The notes: generated by a model not told the origin, from the sequence alone. Positions 26,145 through 35,756 are shown, counted from the first letter of the stretch. The stretch: DNA of 64,000 bases from Streptomyces sp. HmicA12 (GCF_000373565.1 NZ_KB891797.1:282487-346486), one strand, 5' to 3'. Program-made: numbers and translations.

Positions 26145-27908
26145 TCAGAGCTTCTCGGGCGTGCGGATGCCGAGCAGCGCCATGCCCTGGTGGAGCGTGC
26201 GGGCCGTCAGGTCGCACAGGAACAGCCGGTTCTCGACCTGCTCGGCGGTGTCCGCCTTGAGCACCGGGCACTGGTCGTAGAACGTCGTGTACAGCGACGC
26301 CAGCTGGAACAGGTACGCGGCCAGCTTGTGCGGCGCGTACTCGGCGGCGGCCTCGAAGACCGTGTCGCCGAACGCGTCCAGGTGCAGGCCGAGCGCCCGC
26401 TCCGCCGGGGCGAGTTCGAGCTCCGGGTGCGCGGCCGGGGCGGCGCCGTCGGCCTTGCGCAGGATCGACTTGATGCGCGCGTACGCGTACTGCAGGTACA
26501 CGCTCGTGTCGCCGTTCAGCGACACCATCTGGTCCAGGTCGAACTTGTAGTCGCGGCTCGGCGACGTCGACAGGTCCGCGTACTTCACGGCGCCGATACC
26601 GACGTACCGCCCGTTCTCGACGATCTCCTCCTCGGTCAGGCCCACCTTCTCGGCCTTCTCGCGGACGACGGCGGTGGCCCGCTCGACGGCCTCGTCGAGC
26701 AGGTCCTCCAGCCGGACCGTCTCGCCCTCACGCGTCTTGAACGGCTTGCCGTCCGCGCCCAGGACCGTGCCGTACGCCATGTTGTGCGCGGTGACGTCGT
26801 CGTTCAGCCAGCCGGCCCGCCGGGCCGTCTCGAAGACCATCTTGAAGTGCAGCGACTGCCGTACGTCGACGACGTAGATCAGCGACGTGGCGTGCAGGTC
26901 GACGACGCGGTCACGGATCGCGGACAGGTCGGAGGCCGCGTAGCCGAAGCCGCCGTCCTTCTTCTGCACGATCAGCGGGACCGGCTGGTCGTCCTTGCCC
27001 TTGATGTCGTCGAAGAAGACCACGAGCGCGCCCTCGGAGCGCACGGCGACGCCGGACTCCTCCAGCATGCGGGCCGTCTCGGCCATCATGTCGTTGTAGG
27101 CGGACTCACCGACGATCTCGTCGTCGCGGATCTCCATGTCGAGCTTCTCGAAGACCGAGTAGAAGTAGACCTTCGACTCGTCGACGAACCGCTGCCACAG
27201 GTCGAGCGTCTCCTTGTCGCCGGACTGCAGCGCCACGACCCGCTTACGGGCCCGCTCCTTGAACTCCTCGTCGGAGTCGAAGACGGCGCGCGACGCCTTG
27301 TACACCCGGTTCAGGTTGCTCATCGCCTGCTCGCCGTCGACGTCCTCGGCCGGGGCCAGGGCGTCGGGGTTCTCGATCAGGTACTGGATGAGCATGCCGA
27401 ACTGGGTGCCCCAGTCGCCGATGTGGTGCCGGCCGATCGTCTTCTCACCGGTGAAGTCGAGCATCCCGCGCAGCGCGTCGCCGATCACCGCGGAACGCAG
27501 ATGGCCGACGTGCATCTCCTTCGCCACGTTCGGCTGCGCGTAGTCGATGACGCTGATGCCCGGGGTGTCCTTCGTGGGCACGCCGAGCCGGTCGCCGTCG
27601 GCGGCGCGGGCCGCGAGGGTCTCGGTGATCGCCCGGTCCGTGACCGTGACGTTCAGGAAGCCGGGGCCCGAGACCTCGACGTCGGCGAGCAGCCCGCCGT
27701 TCTCGATCCTGTCGACGACCTGGGTGGCCAGCTCCCGCGGGTTCGCCTTGGCCTTCTTGGCGAGCGCGAGGATCCCGTTGGCCTGGAAGTCGGCCCGGTC
27801 GCTACGTCGGAGCAGCGGGTCGACTCCGTCGGTCTCCGGGAGAGCGGAGGTGAGGGCGTCGGCGAGGCGCTGATTGACGTGGGCGGTGATGGACGTGACC
27901 GGGGCCAT
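26145..27908 (-). CDS. argS: Arginyl-tRNA synthetase
   Basis: A 587-residue class I synthetase that charges tRNA-Arg with arginine. N-terminal additional domain (about 1-100), HIGH-type signature in [24 protein letters not shown] (about 122-145), then [34 protein letters not shown] occupies the KMSKS position, as in many ArgRS. The anticodon-binding helical domain (about 450-587) contains [16 protein letters not shown] and ends [14 protein letters not shown], the typical ArgRS tail. It diverges from lysS with about 220 bp between them. Confidence 0.97.
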   Translation of the reverse strand: MAPVTSITAHVNQRLADALTSALPETDGVDPLLRRSDRADFQANGILALAKKAKANPRELATQVVDRIENGGLLADVEVSGPGFLNVTVTDRAITETLAARAADGDRLGVPTKDTPGISVIDYAQPNVAKEMHVGHLRSAVIGDALRGMLDFTGEKTIGRHHIGDWGTQFGMLIQYLIENPDALAPAEDVDGEQAMSNLNRVYKASRAVFDSDEEFKERARKRVVALQSGDKETLDLWQRFVDESKVYFYSVFEKLDMEIRDDEIVGESAYNDMMAETARMLEESGVAVRSEGALVVFFDDIKGKDDQPVPLIVQKKDGGFGYAASDLSAIRDRVVDLHATSLIYVVDVRQSLHFKMVFETARRAGWLNDDVTAHNMAYGTVLGADGKPFKTREGETVRLEDLLDEAVERATAVVREKAEKVGLTEEEIVENGRYVGIGAVKYADLSTSPSRDYKFDLDQMVSLNGDTSVYLQYAYARIKSILRKADGAAPAAHPELELAPAERALGLHLDAFGDTVFEAAAEYAPHKLAAYLFQLASLYTTFYDQCPVLKADTAEQVENRLFLCDLTARTLHQGMALLGIRTPEKL

Positions 27909-28128
27909 GGGTAAGGGCTGCCGTTCTGGTCGGGGCTGATTCGTTAGTCCCGCTCAGTATCCCACGGGGCCGCAAAGGGGTTTTCCGGTCTCGTCGCCGG
28001 CCGCGGGGCCACCCCTCCGGACCGCCCACCCCATAAGGCGTTTTCCCCCAGCCCCGAGTAACTGGGACAATGGCAGCGGCGTGGAGAGCGACCGCGCCGC
28101 AGACCTCAAGGGAAAGGCACCACACACC

Positions 28129-29904
28129 GTGGCTCAGAGCACGAGCGCGGAGCCCCAGGAGAATGCCGACTGGGTCTCCCGATACGCGGACGATGTCATC
28201 GCCGAGTCCGAGCGCCGTGCCCCGGGCAAACCGGTCGTCGTCGCCTCCGGCCTCTCCCCGTCCGGCCCGATCCACCTGGGCAACCTGCGCGAGGTCATGA
28301 CCCCGCACCTGGTCGCCGACGAGATCCGCCGCCGCGGGTACACGGTCCGTCACCTGATCTCCTGGGACGACTACGACCGCTACCGCAAGGTGCCGAACGG
28401 CGTGCCCGGCACGGACGCGTCCTGGGCCGAGCACATCGGCAAGCCGCTGACGGCCGTCCCCGCCCCGGCCGGGTCCGCGTACCCGAACTGGGCGGAGCAC
28501 TTCAAGGCCGCCATGGTCGAGGCCCTCGGCGAGATGGGCGTCGAGTTCGACGGCATCAGCCAGACCGCGCAGTACACCTCGGGCACGTACCGCGAGCAGA
28601 TCCTGCACGCGATGAAGCACCGCGGCGACATCGACGCGATCCTCGACCAGTACCGCACGAAGAAGGACCCGGCGGCCAAGGCGCCCGGCAAGAAGCCGCA
28701 GCAGCAGAAGCAGAAGCCGGTCGACGAGGCCGAGCTGGAGGCCGCGGAGGGCTCCGGCGCGGCCGACGAGGACGACGGCAGCGGCGGCGCGGGCGGCTAC
28801 TACCCGTACAAGCCGTTCTGCGGCGAGTGCGGCAAGGACCTCACCACCGTCACCTCGTACGACGACGAGACGACCGAGCTGTCCTACACCTGCACGCTCG
28901 ACGGCTTCACCGAGACCGTCCTGCTGTCGGAGTTCAACCGCGGCAAGCTGGTCTGGAAGGTCGACTGGCCGATGCGCTGGGCGTACGAGGGCGTGATCTT
29001 CGAGCCGTCCGGCGTCGACCACTCGTCCCCCGGCTCCTCCTTCCAGGTCGGCGGGCAGATCGTCGACCAGGTCTTCGGCGGCAAGCAGCCGATCGGCCCG
29101 ATGTACGCCTTCGTCGGCATCAGCGGCATGGCGAAGATGTCGTCGAGCAAGGGCGGCGTCCCGACCCCCGGCGACGCCCTCCAGATCATGGAGCCGCAGA
29201 TCCTGCGCTGGCTCTACGCCCGCCGCCGCCCCAACCAGTCGTTCAAGATCGCCTTTGACCAGGAGATCCAGCGGCTCTACGACGAGTGGGACAAGCTCAG
29301 CGCCAAGGTCGCGGACGGCTCCGCGCTGCCCGCGGACTCGGCCGCGTACAGCCGCGCCGTCGGCACCGCGGCCGGTGAACTGCCGCGCACGCCGCGCCCG
29401 TTGCCGTACCGCACGCTGGCCTCCGTCGCCGACGTCACCGCCGGGGACGCGGAGCAGACGCTGCGCATCCTCTCCGAGCTCGACCCGGAGAACCCGGTCA
29501 CCGACCTGGCGACGGTCCGCCCGCGCCTGGACCGGGCCGAGGCGTGGATCAACAAGTACGTGCCCGCCGAGTCCCGCACCATCGTGCGCACCGAGCCGGA
29601 CACCGCCGCGCTCGCCGCGCTCGACGAGGCGTCCCGCGCGTCGATCCGGCTGCTCCTCGACGGCCTCGACGACCACTGGTCGCTCGACGGCCTGACCCAC
29701 CTCGTCTACGGCGTCCCGAAGGTGCAGGCCGGCTTCCCCGCCGACGCCACCCCCAAGGAACTCCCGGCCGAGATCAAGGGCGCGCAGCGAGCGTTCTTCG
29801 CGCTGCTCTACGACCTTCTGGTGGGCCGTGACACGGGCCCGCGCCTGCCCACCCTGCTGCTCGCCGTGGGGGCGGACCGGGTGCGCAAGCTCCTGGGCGC
29901 GTAG
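28129..29904 (+). CDS. lysS: Lysyl-tRNA synthetase, class I
   Basis: A 591-residue class I LysRS, the archaeal-type enzyme found in some actinomycetes and unrelated to the usual class II enzyme. HIGH-type motif in ASGLSPSGPIHLGNLREV (about 42-60), a zinc-binding pair CGECGKDL and a later Cys, and KMSSSKGG (about 340). An unusual low-complexity insert of about 45 residues (about 179-222, KAPGKKPQQQKQKPV then acidic/Gly) precedes the zinc motif. Start GTG 28129 chosen by the conserved body and an AAGGGAAAGG about 15 nt upstream; GTG 28081 in frame would add 16 residues. Confidence 0.93.
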   Translation: MAQSTSAEPQENADWVSRYADDVIAESERRAPGKPVVVASGLSPSGPIHLGNLREVMTPHLVADEIRRRGYTVRHLISWDDYDRYRKVPNGVPGTDASWAEHIGKPLTAVPAPAGSAYPNWAEHFKAAMVEALGEMGVEFDGISQTAQYTSGTYREQILHAMKHRGDIDAILDQYRTKKDPAAKAPGKKPQQQKQKPVDEAELEAAEGSGAADEDDGSGGAGGYYPYKPFCGECGKDLTTVTSYDDETTELSYTCTLDGFTETVLLSEFNRGKLVWKVDWPMRWAYEGVIFEPSGVDHSSPGSSFQVGGQIVDQVFGGKQPIGPMYAFVGISGMAKMSSSKGGVPTPGDALQIMEPQILRWLYARRRPNQSFKIAFDQEIQRLYDEWDKLSAKVADGSALPADSAAYSRAVGTAAGELPRTPRPLPYRTLASVADVTAGDAEQTLRILSELDPENPVTDLATVRPRLDRAEAWINKYVPAESRTIVRTEPDTAALAALDEASRASIRLLLDGLDDHWSLDGLTHLVYGVPKVQAGFPADATPKELPAEIKGAQRAFFALLYDLLVGRDTGPRLPTLLLAVGADRVRKLLGA

Positions 29905-29908
29905 CGCC

Positions 29909-29973
29909 TCCGGCGGTAACGGGAAGGGGCGGCACCGGAATCACCGGTGCCGCCCCTTCCCGTTACCGCCGGA
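29909..29973. terminator. Exceptionally long bidirectional terminator
   Basis: A perfect 30-bp inverted repeat (29909-29938 with 29944-29973) and a 5-nt loop, directly after the lysS stop and just before the stop of the convergent DUF2637 gene. The ideal symmetry fits two-way termination. Confidence 0.9.
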
Positions 29974-29986
29974 CGTGCCGCCGGGA

Positions 29987-31309
29987 TCAGGCGATGTGGT
30001 CGTCCACGAACTCCTCGTTCAGGCGCTTGCTGAACGTCTCGTGGTAGCGGGCCAGATCGCGCTGGGACAGGCCGCTGCCGTACGTCGCCTCCACGTTCGC
30101 CTGGAACGCCCCCGGCGTCGGCATGCCCTCACCGTCTATCGAGTACCGGAACACCTGGTACAGGTCCTCGTCGGACGGCGCGGAGGCCTGGGCCACGCCG
30201 TCGCCCAGCTGCCGGGTGCCGCCCGCGCCGGTCGGCACCGGGAACTCCTGCTCGGGCTGCGGCTCCGGCTCCGCCGTCCGCTGGTGCGGCACCGGCACCG
30301 GGATCTGCTGCTGCGGGGCCTCGGGCGGCACGAAGTTCGGGTCGTAGCCGCCGTTGTACTCGACCTGCCGCGGCTGGGCGAACCACTGGCTCGGCACCTC
30401 CGCCCCGGCCTCCGCCTCCGTCACGGGGCCGACCGGCTGCGGCTGTCCGGGCCGGGGCTGCTCCGGTGCCGGGTACGGCTGCTCCGGCTGTTGCTGCTGC
30501 TCAGGCTGTTGTTGCTGTTGCGGCTGCTGCGGAACCTGGCGCTCCAGCGCGGGGAGTTCCTGCCGGGGCTGCGGCTGCGGCTCGGGCTGGGCCTTGGGCT
30601 GCGGGGGCAGCAGCTGCGGCTCGATCCCGGCCGCCGCGAGCCCCTCCGGAGCGGTCTGCGCCAGCGGCACGCCGTACCGCGCGAGCCGCAGCGGCATCAG
30701 CGACTCCACCGGAGCCTTGCGCCGCCACGCGCGCCCGAACCGCGACCGCAGCCGCGCCTGGTACACGAGCCGCTCCTGCTCCAGCTTGATGACCTGCTCG
30801 TACGAACGCAGCTCCCACAGCTTCATCCGCCGCCACAGCAGGAACGTCGGCAGCGGCGACAGCAGCCACCGCGTGATCCGCACGCCCTCCATGTGCTTGT
30901 CCGCGGTGATGTCCGCGATCCGCCCGATGGCGTGCCGCGCGGCCTCCACCGACACGACGAACAGGATCGGGATGACGGCGTGCATGCCGACACCCAGCGG
31001 GTCGGGCCAGGCCGCCGCGCCGTTGAACGCGATCGTCGCCGCCGTCAGCAGCCACGCCGTCTGGCGCAGCAGCGGGAACGGGATGCGGATCCAGGTCAGC
31101 AGCAGGTCGAGCGCGAGCAGCACACAGATGCCCGCGTCGATGCCGATCGGGAAGACGTAGGAGAAGTTCCCGAAGCCCTTCTGGATCGCCAGCTCGCGCA
31201 CGGCCGCGTAGGAACCGGCGAAGCCGATGCCCGCGATGACCACCGCACCGGCGATCACCACGCCCGCGAGTATCCGGTGCGTCCGTGTCAGCTTCAGTGG
31301 CGCGGCCAC
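29987..31309 (-). CDS. DUF2637 membrane protein with long Gln/Pro-rich tail
   Basis: A 440-residue protein. The N-terminal half carries four membrane segments, the first being ILAGVVIAGAVVIAGIGFAGSYAAV. Then come GFGNFSYVFPIGIDAGICVLLALDLLLTW, WLLTAATIAFNGAAAW and HAVIPILFVVSVEAARHAI, a DUF2637 pattern related to conjugative-plasmid Spd proteins. An amphipathic basic region follows (RRMKLWELRSYEQVIKLEQERLVYQARLRSRFG). The C-terminal half (about 245-400) is rich in Pro, Gln and Glu, ending with a small folded domain (SDEDLYQVFRYSIDGEGMPTPGAF ... LARYHETFSKRL). Start GTG at 31309 with GGGAGGGG upstream. Role unknown. Confidence 0.75.
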   Translation of the reverse strand: MAAPLKLTRTHRILAGVVIAGAVVIAGIGFAGSYAAVRELAIQKGFGNFSYVFPIGIDAGICVLLALDLLLTWIRIPFPLLRQTAWLLTAATIAFNGAAAWPDPLGVGMHAVIPILFVVSVEAARHAIGRIADITADKHMEGVRITRWLLSPLPTFLLWRRMKLWELRSYEQVIKLEQERLVYQARLRSRFGRAWRRKAPVESLMPLRLARYGVPLAQTAPEGLAAAGIEPQLLPPQPKAQPEPQPQPRQELPALERQVPQQPQQQQQPEQQQQPEQPYPAPEQPRPGQPQPVGPVTEAEAGAEVPSQWFAQPRQVEYNGGYDPNFVPPEAPQQQIPVPVPHQRTAEPEPQPEQEFPVPTGAGGTRQLGDGVAQASAPSDEDLYQVFRYSIDGEGMPTPGAFQANVEATYGSGLSQRDLARYHETFSKRLNEEFVDDHIA

Positions 31310-31387
31310 TCCAGTTCCCCTCCCAGTTCGGCATGTTGCGCCAACAGACTGGCACACGCATGCGGAAGGCCGTGTGCCGGTACACCG

Positions 31388-31418
31388 GGAGCCCGGCACC
31401 CAAAAGGGTCCGGGCTCC
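31388..31418 (-). terminator. Hairpin after the DUF3558 lipoprotein gene
   Basis: A 9-bp stem GGAGCCCGG/CCGGGCTCC (31388-31396 with 31410-31418) continues inward as CCC/GGG around AAAA. It lies between the end of the DUF3558 gene (31472) and the start of the DUF2637 gene (31309). Confidence 0.6.
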
Positions 31419-31471
31419 TCAAATGGCGGGCAAACGCAGGCGGTTGGCGCTGCCGAACCGCCCCCGCGCGG

Positions 31472-32359
31472 CTAGTCCTTGGCGGACGACTTCGCGGAGG
31501 GCTTGCTCGACGACTTGTCCGACGACTTGTCCGAGGGCTCCTTGGACGACTTCCCGGACGGCTTCTCGGAGGACTTGTCCGACGACTTGGACGGGGAGGC
31601 CGACGCGGAGGCGCTCGCGGCGCCCTTACCGGTCGTCTCCTCGACCGAGGCCACCGTCTCCTTGGCCGCCTTCTCGGCGTCCTTCGACAGCTTGTCCGCG
31701 TCCGGCGTCTTCTCGCCCGCGAACCCCGAACCGTTGTAGTTCACCGTGACGACCACGTTGTCGACGCGCGAGACGACCGTCTGCTGCTTCGACGTGACGT
31801 CCTTCTTCTTGTCCTTGTACGTGCTGTCGAGGCGCACCAGCGACGCCTCGTCACCCGTACCGGAGAGCTTCGACGTCTTCACGTTCTTCGCGCCGTCGGC
31901 CGCCTGCGCGTCCTTGACCTGCTTCGCGTAGAAGGCGGACGCCAGCGCGTTGCCGCTGCCCCGGTTCGCGTCCGAGTCGAAACGGACCAGCGACACGTTC
32001 AGCCAGCGGTACTGGGAGCCCTTCACGCCGTTGCTGTCCAGGCTCGCCCAGGAGCAGCTGGCCCGCGTCGACTCGTCGTCCGACGCCCCGGCCTTGCTCT
32101 TGCCCTCCGGCACCAGGTCCTTCAACGTCTTCTTGGAGAGCACGTCGCAGGCCTGCGGCAGCGACTTGTACGTCGCCGGCTGAACCTTCTTCGCCGCGTC
32201 CCCCGCGGTGGACGCGGACGCCTTCGACTCCTTGGACGCCTTGTCGGCACTGCCCGTGTCGGAGCCGGAGTCGGACGAGCAGCCGGCTGCGACGAGAACC
32301 ACCGGCACGGCGGCTGCGCAGGCAAGTATGCGGGTGAGTCGCTTGGTCGGACGGTGCAT
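31472..32359 (-). CDS. DUF3558-type lipoprotein with Ser/Lys-rich tail
   Basis: A 295-residue predicted lipoprotein. Signal with lipobox (LACAAAVPVVLVAAGC), a charged Ser/Asp/Lys tether, then the DUF3558 domain (about 60-235): TYKSLPQACDVLSKKTLKDLVP, RASCSWASLDSNG, RWLNVSLVRFDS, TVVSRVDNVVVTVNYNGSG. The C-terminus (about 245-295) is a low-complexity Ser-Lys-Asp/Pro repeat. DUF3558 proteins are cell-surface actinobacterial proteins of unknown role. It is paralogous to the lipoprotein encoded just upstream and may share its transcript. Shine-Dalgarno GAAGGA precedes ATG 32359. Confidence 0.82.
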   Translation of the reverse strand: MHRPTKRLTRILACAAAVPVVLVAAGCSSDSGSDTGSADKASKESKASASTAGDAAKKVQPATYKSLPQACDVLSKKTLKDLVPEGKSKAGASDDESTRASCSWASLDSNGVKGSQYRWLNVSLVRFDSDANRGSGNALASAFYAKQVKDAQAADGAKNVKTSKLSGTGDEASLVRLDSTYKDKKKDVTSKQQTVVSRVDNVVVTVNYNGSGFAGEKTPDADKLSKDAEKAAKETVASVEETTGKGAASASASASPSKSSDKSSEKPSGKSSKEPSDKSSDKSSSKPSAKSSAKD

Positions 32360-32528
32360 GGTTCCTTCACTGGGACGCTGACAGGGCCACGGACCGGACA
32401 CGCGACGACCGACCGACCTTCATCGATCTTCAAGCGACCTTCACGAACCGGTCCGATGGGCCACCGTACGCGCTACCCGACGCGCACGCCTCGCGTTCCC
32501 CGGACCCGCCGCACCGTCCCGCGCGCCC

Positions 32529-33434
32529 CTACTCGCCGAACTTCCCGACCAGCTTCTGGGCCAGTTCCTGGGCCCTGTCCTGCATTTCCTTGCTGTCCGG
32601 CACCCCGGCGATGCCCGTCGGCTGTGTCTCGTACTCGACGGTCACGACGACGTTCGACGTGCGGAACACCACAGTCACCGTCCGGCTCCGCGACGCCACG
32701 GGACCGGTCAGCGCGTCGTCCAGGAACGCCTCGTCACCGAGGCCGTCGAGCAGCCGCGGCTGGAGGTCCGCCGAGGCCTCGGACGAGGTCGGGGAGGCCG
32801 GATCGGACGCCGTCCCCGAGCCGGACGTCGACGCGGAGTCACCCTTCTTCCCGGACGAAGGGGACGACTTCGACGCATTCGGCGACGTGGAAGAAGTGGC
32901 GGAATCGCCTGAATCGCCTGAATCGCCCGAATCGGCAGAGCTGCCCGGCTCCGGCGCCTGCGCCGTTGTCGTCGGCTCCGGCAGATCCGCCTTCGTCACC
33001 TCGGAGGCGAAGACCTTCTGCGCCTCGGAGTCGTCGCTCGCCGCCGTGCCGTACGACACCACCCGCTCGAAGTCCAGCGTCAGCCGGTGCACGGTGCCGT
33101 CGGACGCGTCGTCCTTCCACCGGCACCCCACCCGGCGCCCCGTGTCGAACGTGGTCGTCGCCGTGCCCTCGTAGGCCTTCTCCCGCTGCTCCTGGTCCGC
33201 GATCTTCGCGATGCCCGGCAGCATGTCGTCCAGCACGCCCGATTCGGGCTGGCCGCACGGCTCCGGCAGCGTCCGGTACTTGCCGGGCTGCGCGGCGGAC
33301 GCCGACGCGCTCACCTCGCCCGGCTTCGAGTCGTCGCTCCCGCCGCCGTCGTCCGAACTCCCCGTGCAGCCGGCGAGCAACGCCGTCAGAAGGACGGCGA
33401 CACCCGGTACGTACGCGTACGACTTCCGCTGCAC
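32529..33434 (-). CDS. DUF3558-type lipoprotein, paralog of the next gene
   Basis: A 301-residue predicted lipoprotein. Lipobox in AVLLTALLAGC, a short tether, then a DUF3558 domain starting YRTLPEPCGQPESGVLDDMLP. The order of segments matches the neighbour at 31472-32359: VGCRWKDDASDG like SCSWASLDSNG, LTLDFERVV like LNVSLVRF, and a final SNVVVTVEYETQ like DNVVVTVNYNG. The Ser/Asp/Gly low-complexity stretch is internal here (about 155-215) rather than terminal. The pair probably arose by tandem duplication. The 169-bp gap between them shows no strong terminator. Confidence 0.82.
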   Translation of the reverse strand: MQRKSYAYVPGVAVLLTALLAGCTGSSDDGGGSDDSKPGEVSASASAAQPGKYRTLPEPCGQPESGVLDDMLPGIAKIADQEQREKAYEGTATTTFDTGRRVGCRWKDDASDGTVHRLTLDFERVVSYGTAASDDSEAQKVFASEVTKADLPEPTTTAQAPEPGSSADSGDSGDSGDSATSSTSPNASKSSPSSGKKGDSASTSGSGTASDPASPTSSEASADLQPRLLDGLGDEAFLDDALTGPVASRSRTVTVVFRTSNVVVTVEYETQPTGIAGVPDSKEMQDRAQELAQKLVGKFGE

Positions 33435-33637
33435 CCTGGGGCTCCTTGCTGGGTCGAATACGGGGTTGATAGGGGGTTATTCGGTTGCCGCGACAAGGCC
33501 CCCGATGCTGCCATGTCTATCGCACGCACTGCCGTGGACGCCGGTCCGGCATCCGTTTCGCCGACCTTGGCTCCGGTATTTGCGTTTCCATACTTCTGTT
33601 CAAGTGGGCCCATTTATGGGCGAGTACGGGGGATTTC

Positions 33638-34831
33638 ATGTCTTACGTAGAGGTTCCGGGGGCGAAGGTCCCCATCCGCATGTGGACCGACCCGGCGTCC
33701 GTCGAGGACGCCGCGATGCAGCAGCTCCGCAACGTGGCGACCCTGCCCTGGATCAAGGGCCTCGCCGTCATGCCCGACGTGCACTACGGCAAGGGCGCGA
33801 CGGTCGGTTCGGTGATCGCGATGCGGGGCGCGGTGTGCCCGGCGGCGGTCGGGGTGGACATCGGCTGCGGGATGAGCGCGGTGAGGACGTCCCTGACCGC
33901 GAACGACCTGCCCGGTGACCTGTCCCGCCTCCGCTCGAAGATCGAGCAGGCGATTCCGGTGGGCCGCGGGATGCACGACGACCCCGTTGACCCGGGGCGC
34001 CTGCACGGGTTCGCCACTGGCGGATGGGACGAGTTCTGGGGGCGGTTCGAGACAGTTGCCGAAGCGGTCAAATTCCGTCACGAACGAGCTACTAAGCAGA
34101 TGGGAACGCTCGGAGGAGGAAATCATCTGGAGGAAATCTGTCTCGACGAGTCAGGTTCGGTCTGGCTGATGCTGCACTCCGGCTCCCGCAACATCGGCAA
34201 GGAGCTGGCGGAGCACCACATTGGTGTCGCGCAGAAGCTCCAGCACAACCAGGGCCTGGTCGACAGGGACCTGGCAGTGTTCATCTCCGACACTCCGCAG
34301 ATGGCGGCGTACCGCAACGACCTGTACTGGGCTCAGGAGTACGCCAAGTACAACCGCGCGATCATGATGGCGCTCCTCAAGGACGTGATCCGCAAGGAGT
34401 TCAAGAAGGCAAAGCCGACCTTCGAGCCGGAGATTTCGTGTCACCACAATTACGTGGCCGAGGAACGGTATGACGGGATGGACCTGCTCGTGACGCGCAA
34501 GGGCGCGATCCGGGCTGGGGCCGGTGACTACGGGATCATCCCCGGTTCGATGGGGACCAGCTCGTACATCGTGAAGGGGCTCGGGAACGCCAAGGCGTTC
34601 AACTCCGCCTCGCACGGCGCGGGACGCCGCATGAGCCGTAACGCGGCGAAGCGGCACTTCACGGTGCGGGATCTGGAAGAGCAGACGCGGGGTGTGGAGT
34701 GCCGCAAGGACTCCGGGGTGCTGGACGAGATCCCCGGGGCGTACAAGAACATCGACCAGGTCATCAATCAGCAGCGTGACCTCGTCGAAGTGGTGGCGAA
34801 GATCAAGCAGGTTGTCTGCGTGAAGGGCTGA
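33638..34831 (+). CDS. rtcB: RtcB family RNA ligase
   Basis: A 397-residue RtcB, which joins RNA 2',3'-cyclic phosphate (or 3'-phosphate) ends to 5'-OH ends with GTP and Mn. Landmarks: MPDVHYGKGATVGSVIA, VGVDIGCGMSAVRT (metal-binding Asp and Cys, about 93-100), GTLGGGNHLEEI (about 157-166), LMLHSGSRNIGK, SCHHNYVAEE, and the guanylated His in NSASHGAGRRMSR. The frame is continuous, with no intein. Codons 139-176 (34052-34165) have about half A/T-ending codons against a background of almost none. Start at 33638 with GGGGGA upstream. No RtcA or archease gene lies nearby. Convergent with a LAGLIDADG gene. Confidence 0.95.
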   Translation: MSYVEVPGAKVPIRMWTDPASVEDAAMQQLRNVATLPWIKGLAVMPDVHYGKGATVGSVIAMRGAVCPAAVGVDIGCGMSAVRTSLTANDLPGDLSRLRSKIEQAIPVGRGMHDDPVDPGRLHGFATGGWDEFWGRFETVAEAVKFRHERATKQMGTLGGGNHLEEICLDESGSVWLMLHSGSRNIGKELAEHHIGVAQKLQHNQGLVDRDLAVFISDTPQMAAYRNDLYWAQEYAKYNRAIMMALLKDVIRKEFKKAKPTFEPEISCHHNYVAEERYDGMDLLVTRKGAIRAGAGDYGIIPGSMGTSSYIVKGLGNAKAFNSASHGAGRRMSRNAAKRHFTVRDLEEQTRGVECRKDSGVLDEIPGAYKNIDQVINQQRDLVEVVAKIKQVVCVKG

Positions 34832-34839
34832 ACCACCGA

Positions 34840-34871
34840 GAGCGTCCGAGCCGATGTCGGCTCGGACGCTC
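34840..34871. terminator. Bidirectional terminator between rtcB and the homing endonuclease gene
   Basis: A perfect 15-bp stem GAGCGTCCGAGCCGA/TCGGCTCGGACGCTC (34840-34854 with 34857-34871) with a minimal loop, between two convergent stops. Confidence 0.88.
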
Positions 34872-34878
34872 ATATCTG

Positions 34879-35730
34879 TCACTCCGGCATGGGCGCCTGC
34901 CCGCTGCGCAGGCGCCACTGGCGCAGGTTGCAACTCTGGTAGGAGCGTCCGAGTTCCTCAGCGGCGGCCGCGATGCTGTCGTGGCTCAGGAGGATCCTGT
35001 CCTCCCACTCCTTCCAGCGCCGTGCCGTGTGCGCAGCCCTCATTCCGGCCGGGCGGGTCCAGCCGATCAGCGAGTCGGCGGCGGCCTGTTTGCGCTCAAG
35101 GGCCAGGCAGCCCGGGTAGTAGAGGTGAGCGCTGAGTTTCTGGGCGGCCTCCATCGCGTACATGACGTTGTAGATGCCGTCGCGTGTGTTGCGCTTGGGG
35201 TGGCGTTCGACCTCGGTGATTTTCCGGGAGTAGAAGCACAGGTAGGCCGCGATGGCCGTGCTCTGGGTGGTGAGTGAGACGAACGGGAAGCCCTTGCTCG
35301 TATACCCGACGGAGCCGTCTGCGTCGAGCACGCCGCGTAGGTAGTCACGGCGGGAGAACGGGACTCGGGGTGGCGTGATCTGCTTTGACTTGCGCCCGTA
35401 AGGGAGGCCGAGTTCGTTGATCCTTGTGCGTGCCTCCAATGAGCAGAGGGTCCAGGTCGCCGAGTGGTGGGACTTGGCGAAGTTGGTCTCGCGGACTCGC
35501 TCCGTGATGCTGCTGGCGTACGGCGTCAACTCCTGGAACCTGCGCAGGAGTTCAATATCGCGGACACTGATCTCGACGGTCATTCGACCTCGGTCGCGGG
35601 ACTGCTGCGAGAGGTGCCCGTCCATCTGTAGAAACCCGAACATGTACGAGTACTCCGGCACCTCAAGGTCCATGAACCCCGGGGTGACGTCGAACGCCAA
35701 CTGGTGAGCGCTAGGCTCGCGTTCAGCCAT
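34879..35730 (-). CDS. Free-standing LAGLIDADG homing endonuclease-like protein
   Basis: A 283-residue protein with two LAGLIDADG-type helices: YMFGFLQMDG (about 29-38) and YLRGVLDADG (about 130-139). Each ends in the acidic residue that binds the catalytic metal, and the spacing of about 100 residues is typical of single-chain double-motif enzymes. A C-terminal basic helix-turn-helix (about 236-275: RWKEWEDRILLSHDSIAAAAEELGRSYQSC) could add DNA contacts. It is not inside an intron or intein. Codon use is visibly less GC-biased than its neighbours, a sign of transfer. Start ATG 35730 with GGAAGG 14 nt upstream; an extension to 35778 is possible. It sits tail to tail with rtcB. Confidence 0.8.
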   Translation of the reverse strand: MAEREPSAHQLAFDVTPGFMDLEVPEYSYMFGFLQMDGHLSQQSRDRGRMTVEISVRDIELLRRFQELTPYASSITERVRETNFAKSHHSATWTLCSLEARTRINELGLPYGRKSKQITPPRVPFSRRDYLRGVLDADGSVGYTSKGFPFVSLTTQSTAIAAYLCFYSRKITEVERHPKRNTRDGIYNVMYAMEAAQKLSAHLYYPGCLALERKQAAADSLIGWTRPAGMRAAHTARRWKEWEDRILLSHDSIAAAAEELGRSYQSCNLRQWRLRSGQAPMPE

Positions 35731-35756
35731 GGGAAGTGTTGCCTTCCTCTTGGTCA

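Noticed and set aside
29828..33469. A 1213-codon open frame on the plus strand
   Set aside because: It runs antisense to the DUF2637 and DUF3558 genes, has Arg/Pro/Ser-rich non-protein-like composition, and exists because G/C-ending codons avoid stops.
33638..34831. Intein or group I/II intron inside rtcB
   Set aside because: The protein reads through all conserved motifs at normal length with no splice-junction blocks or insertion; only a codon-usage patch is present.
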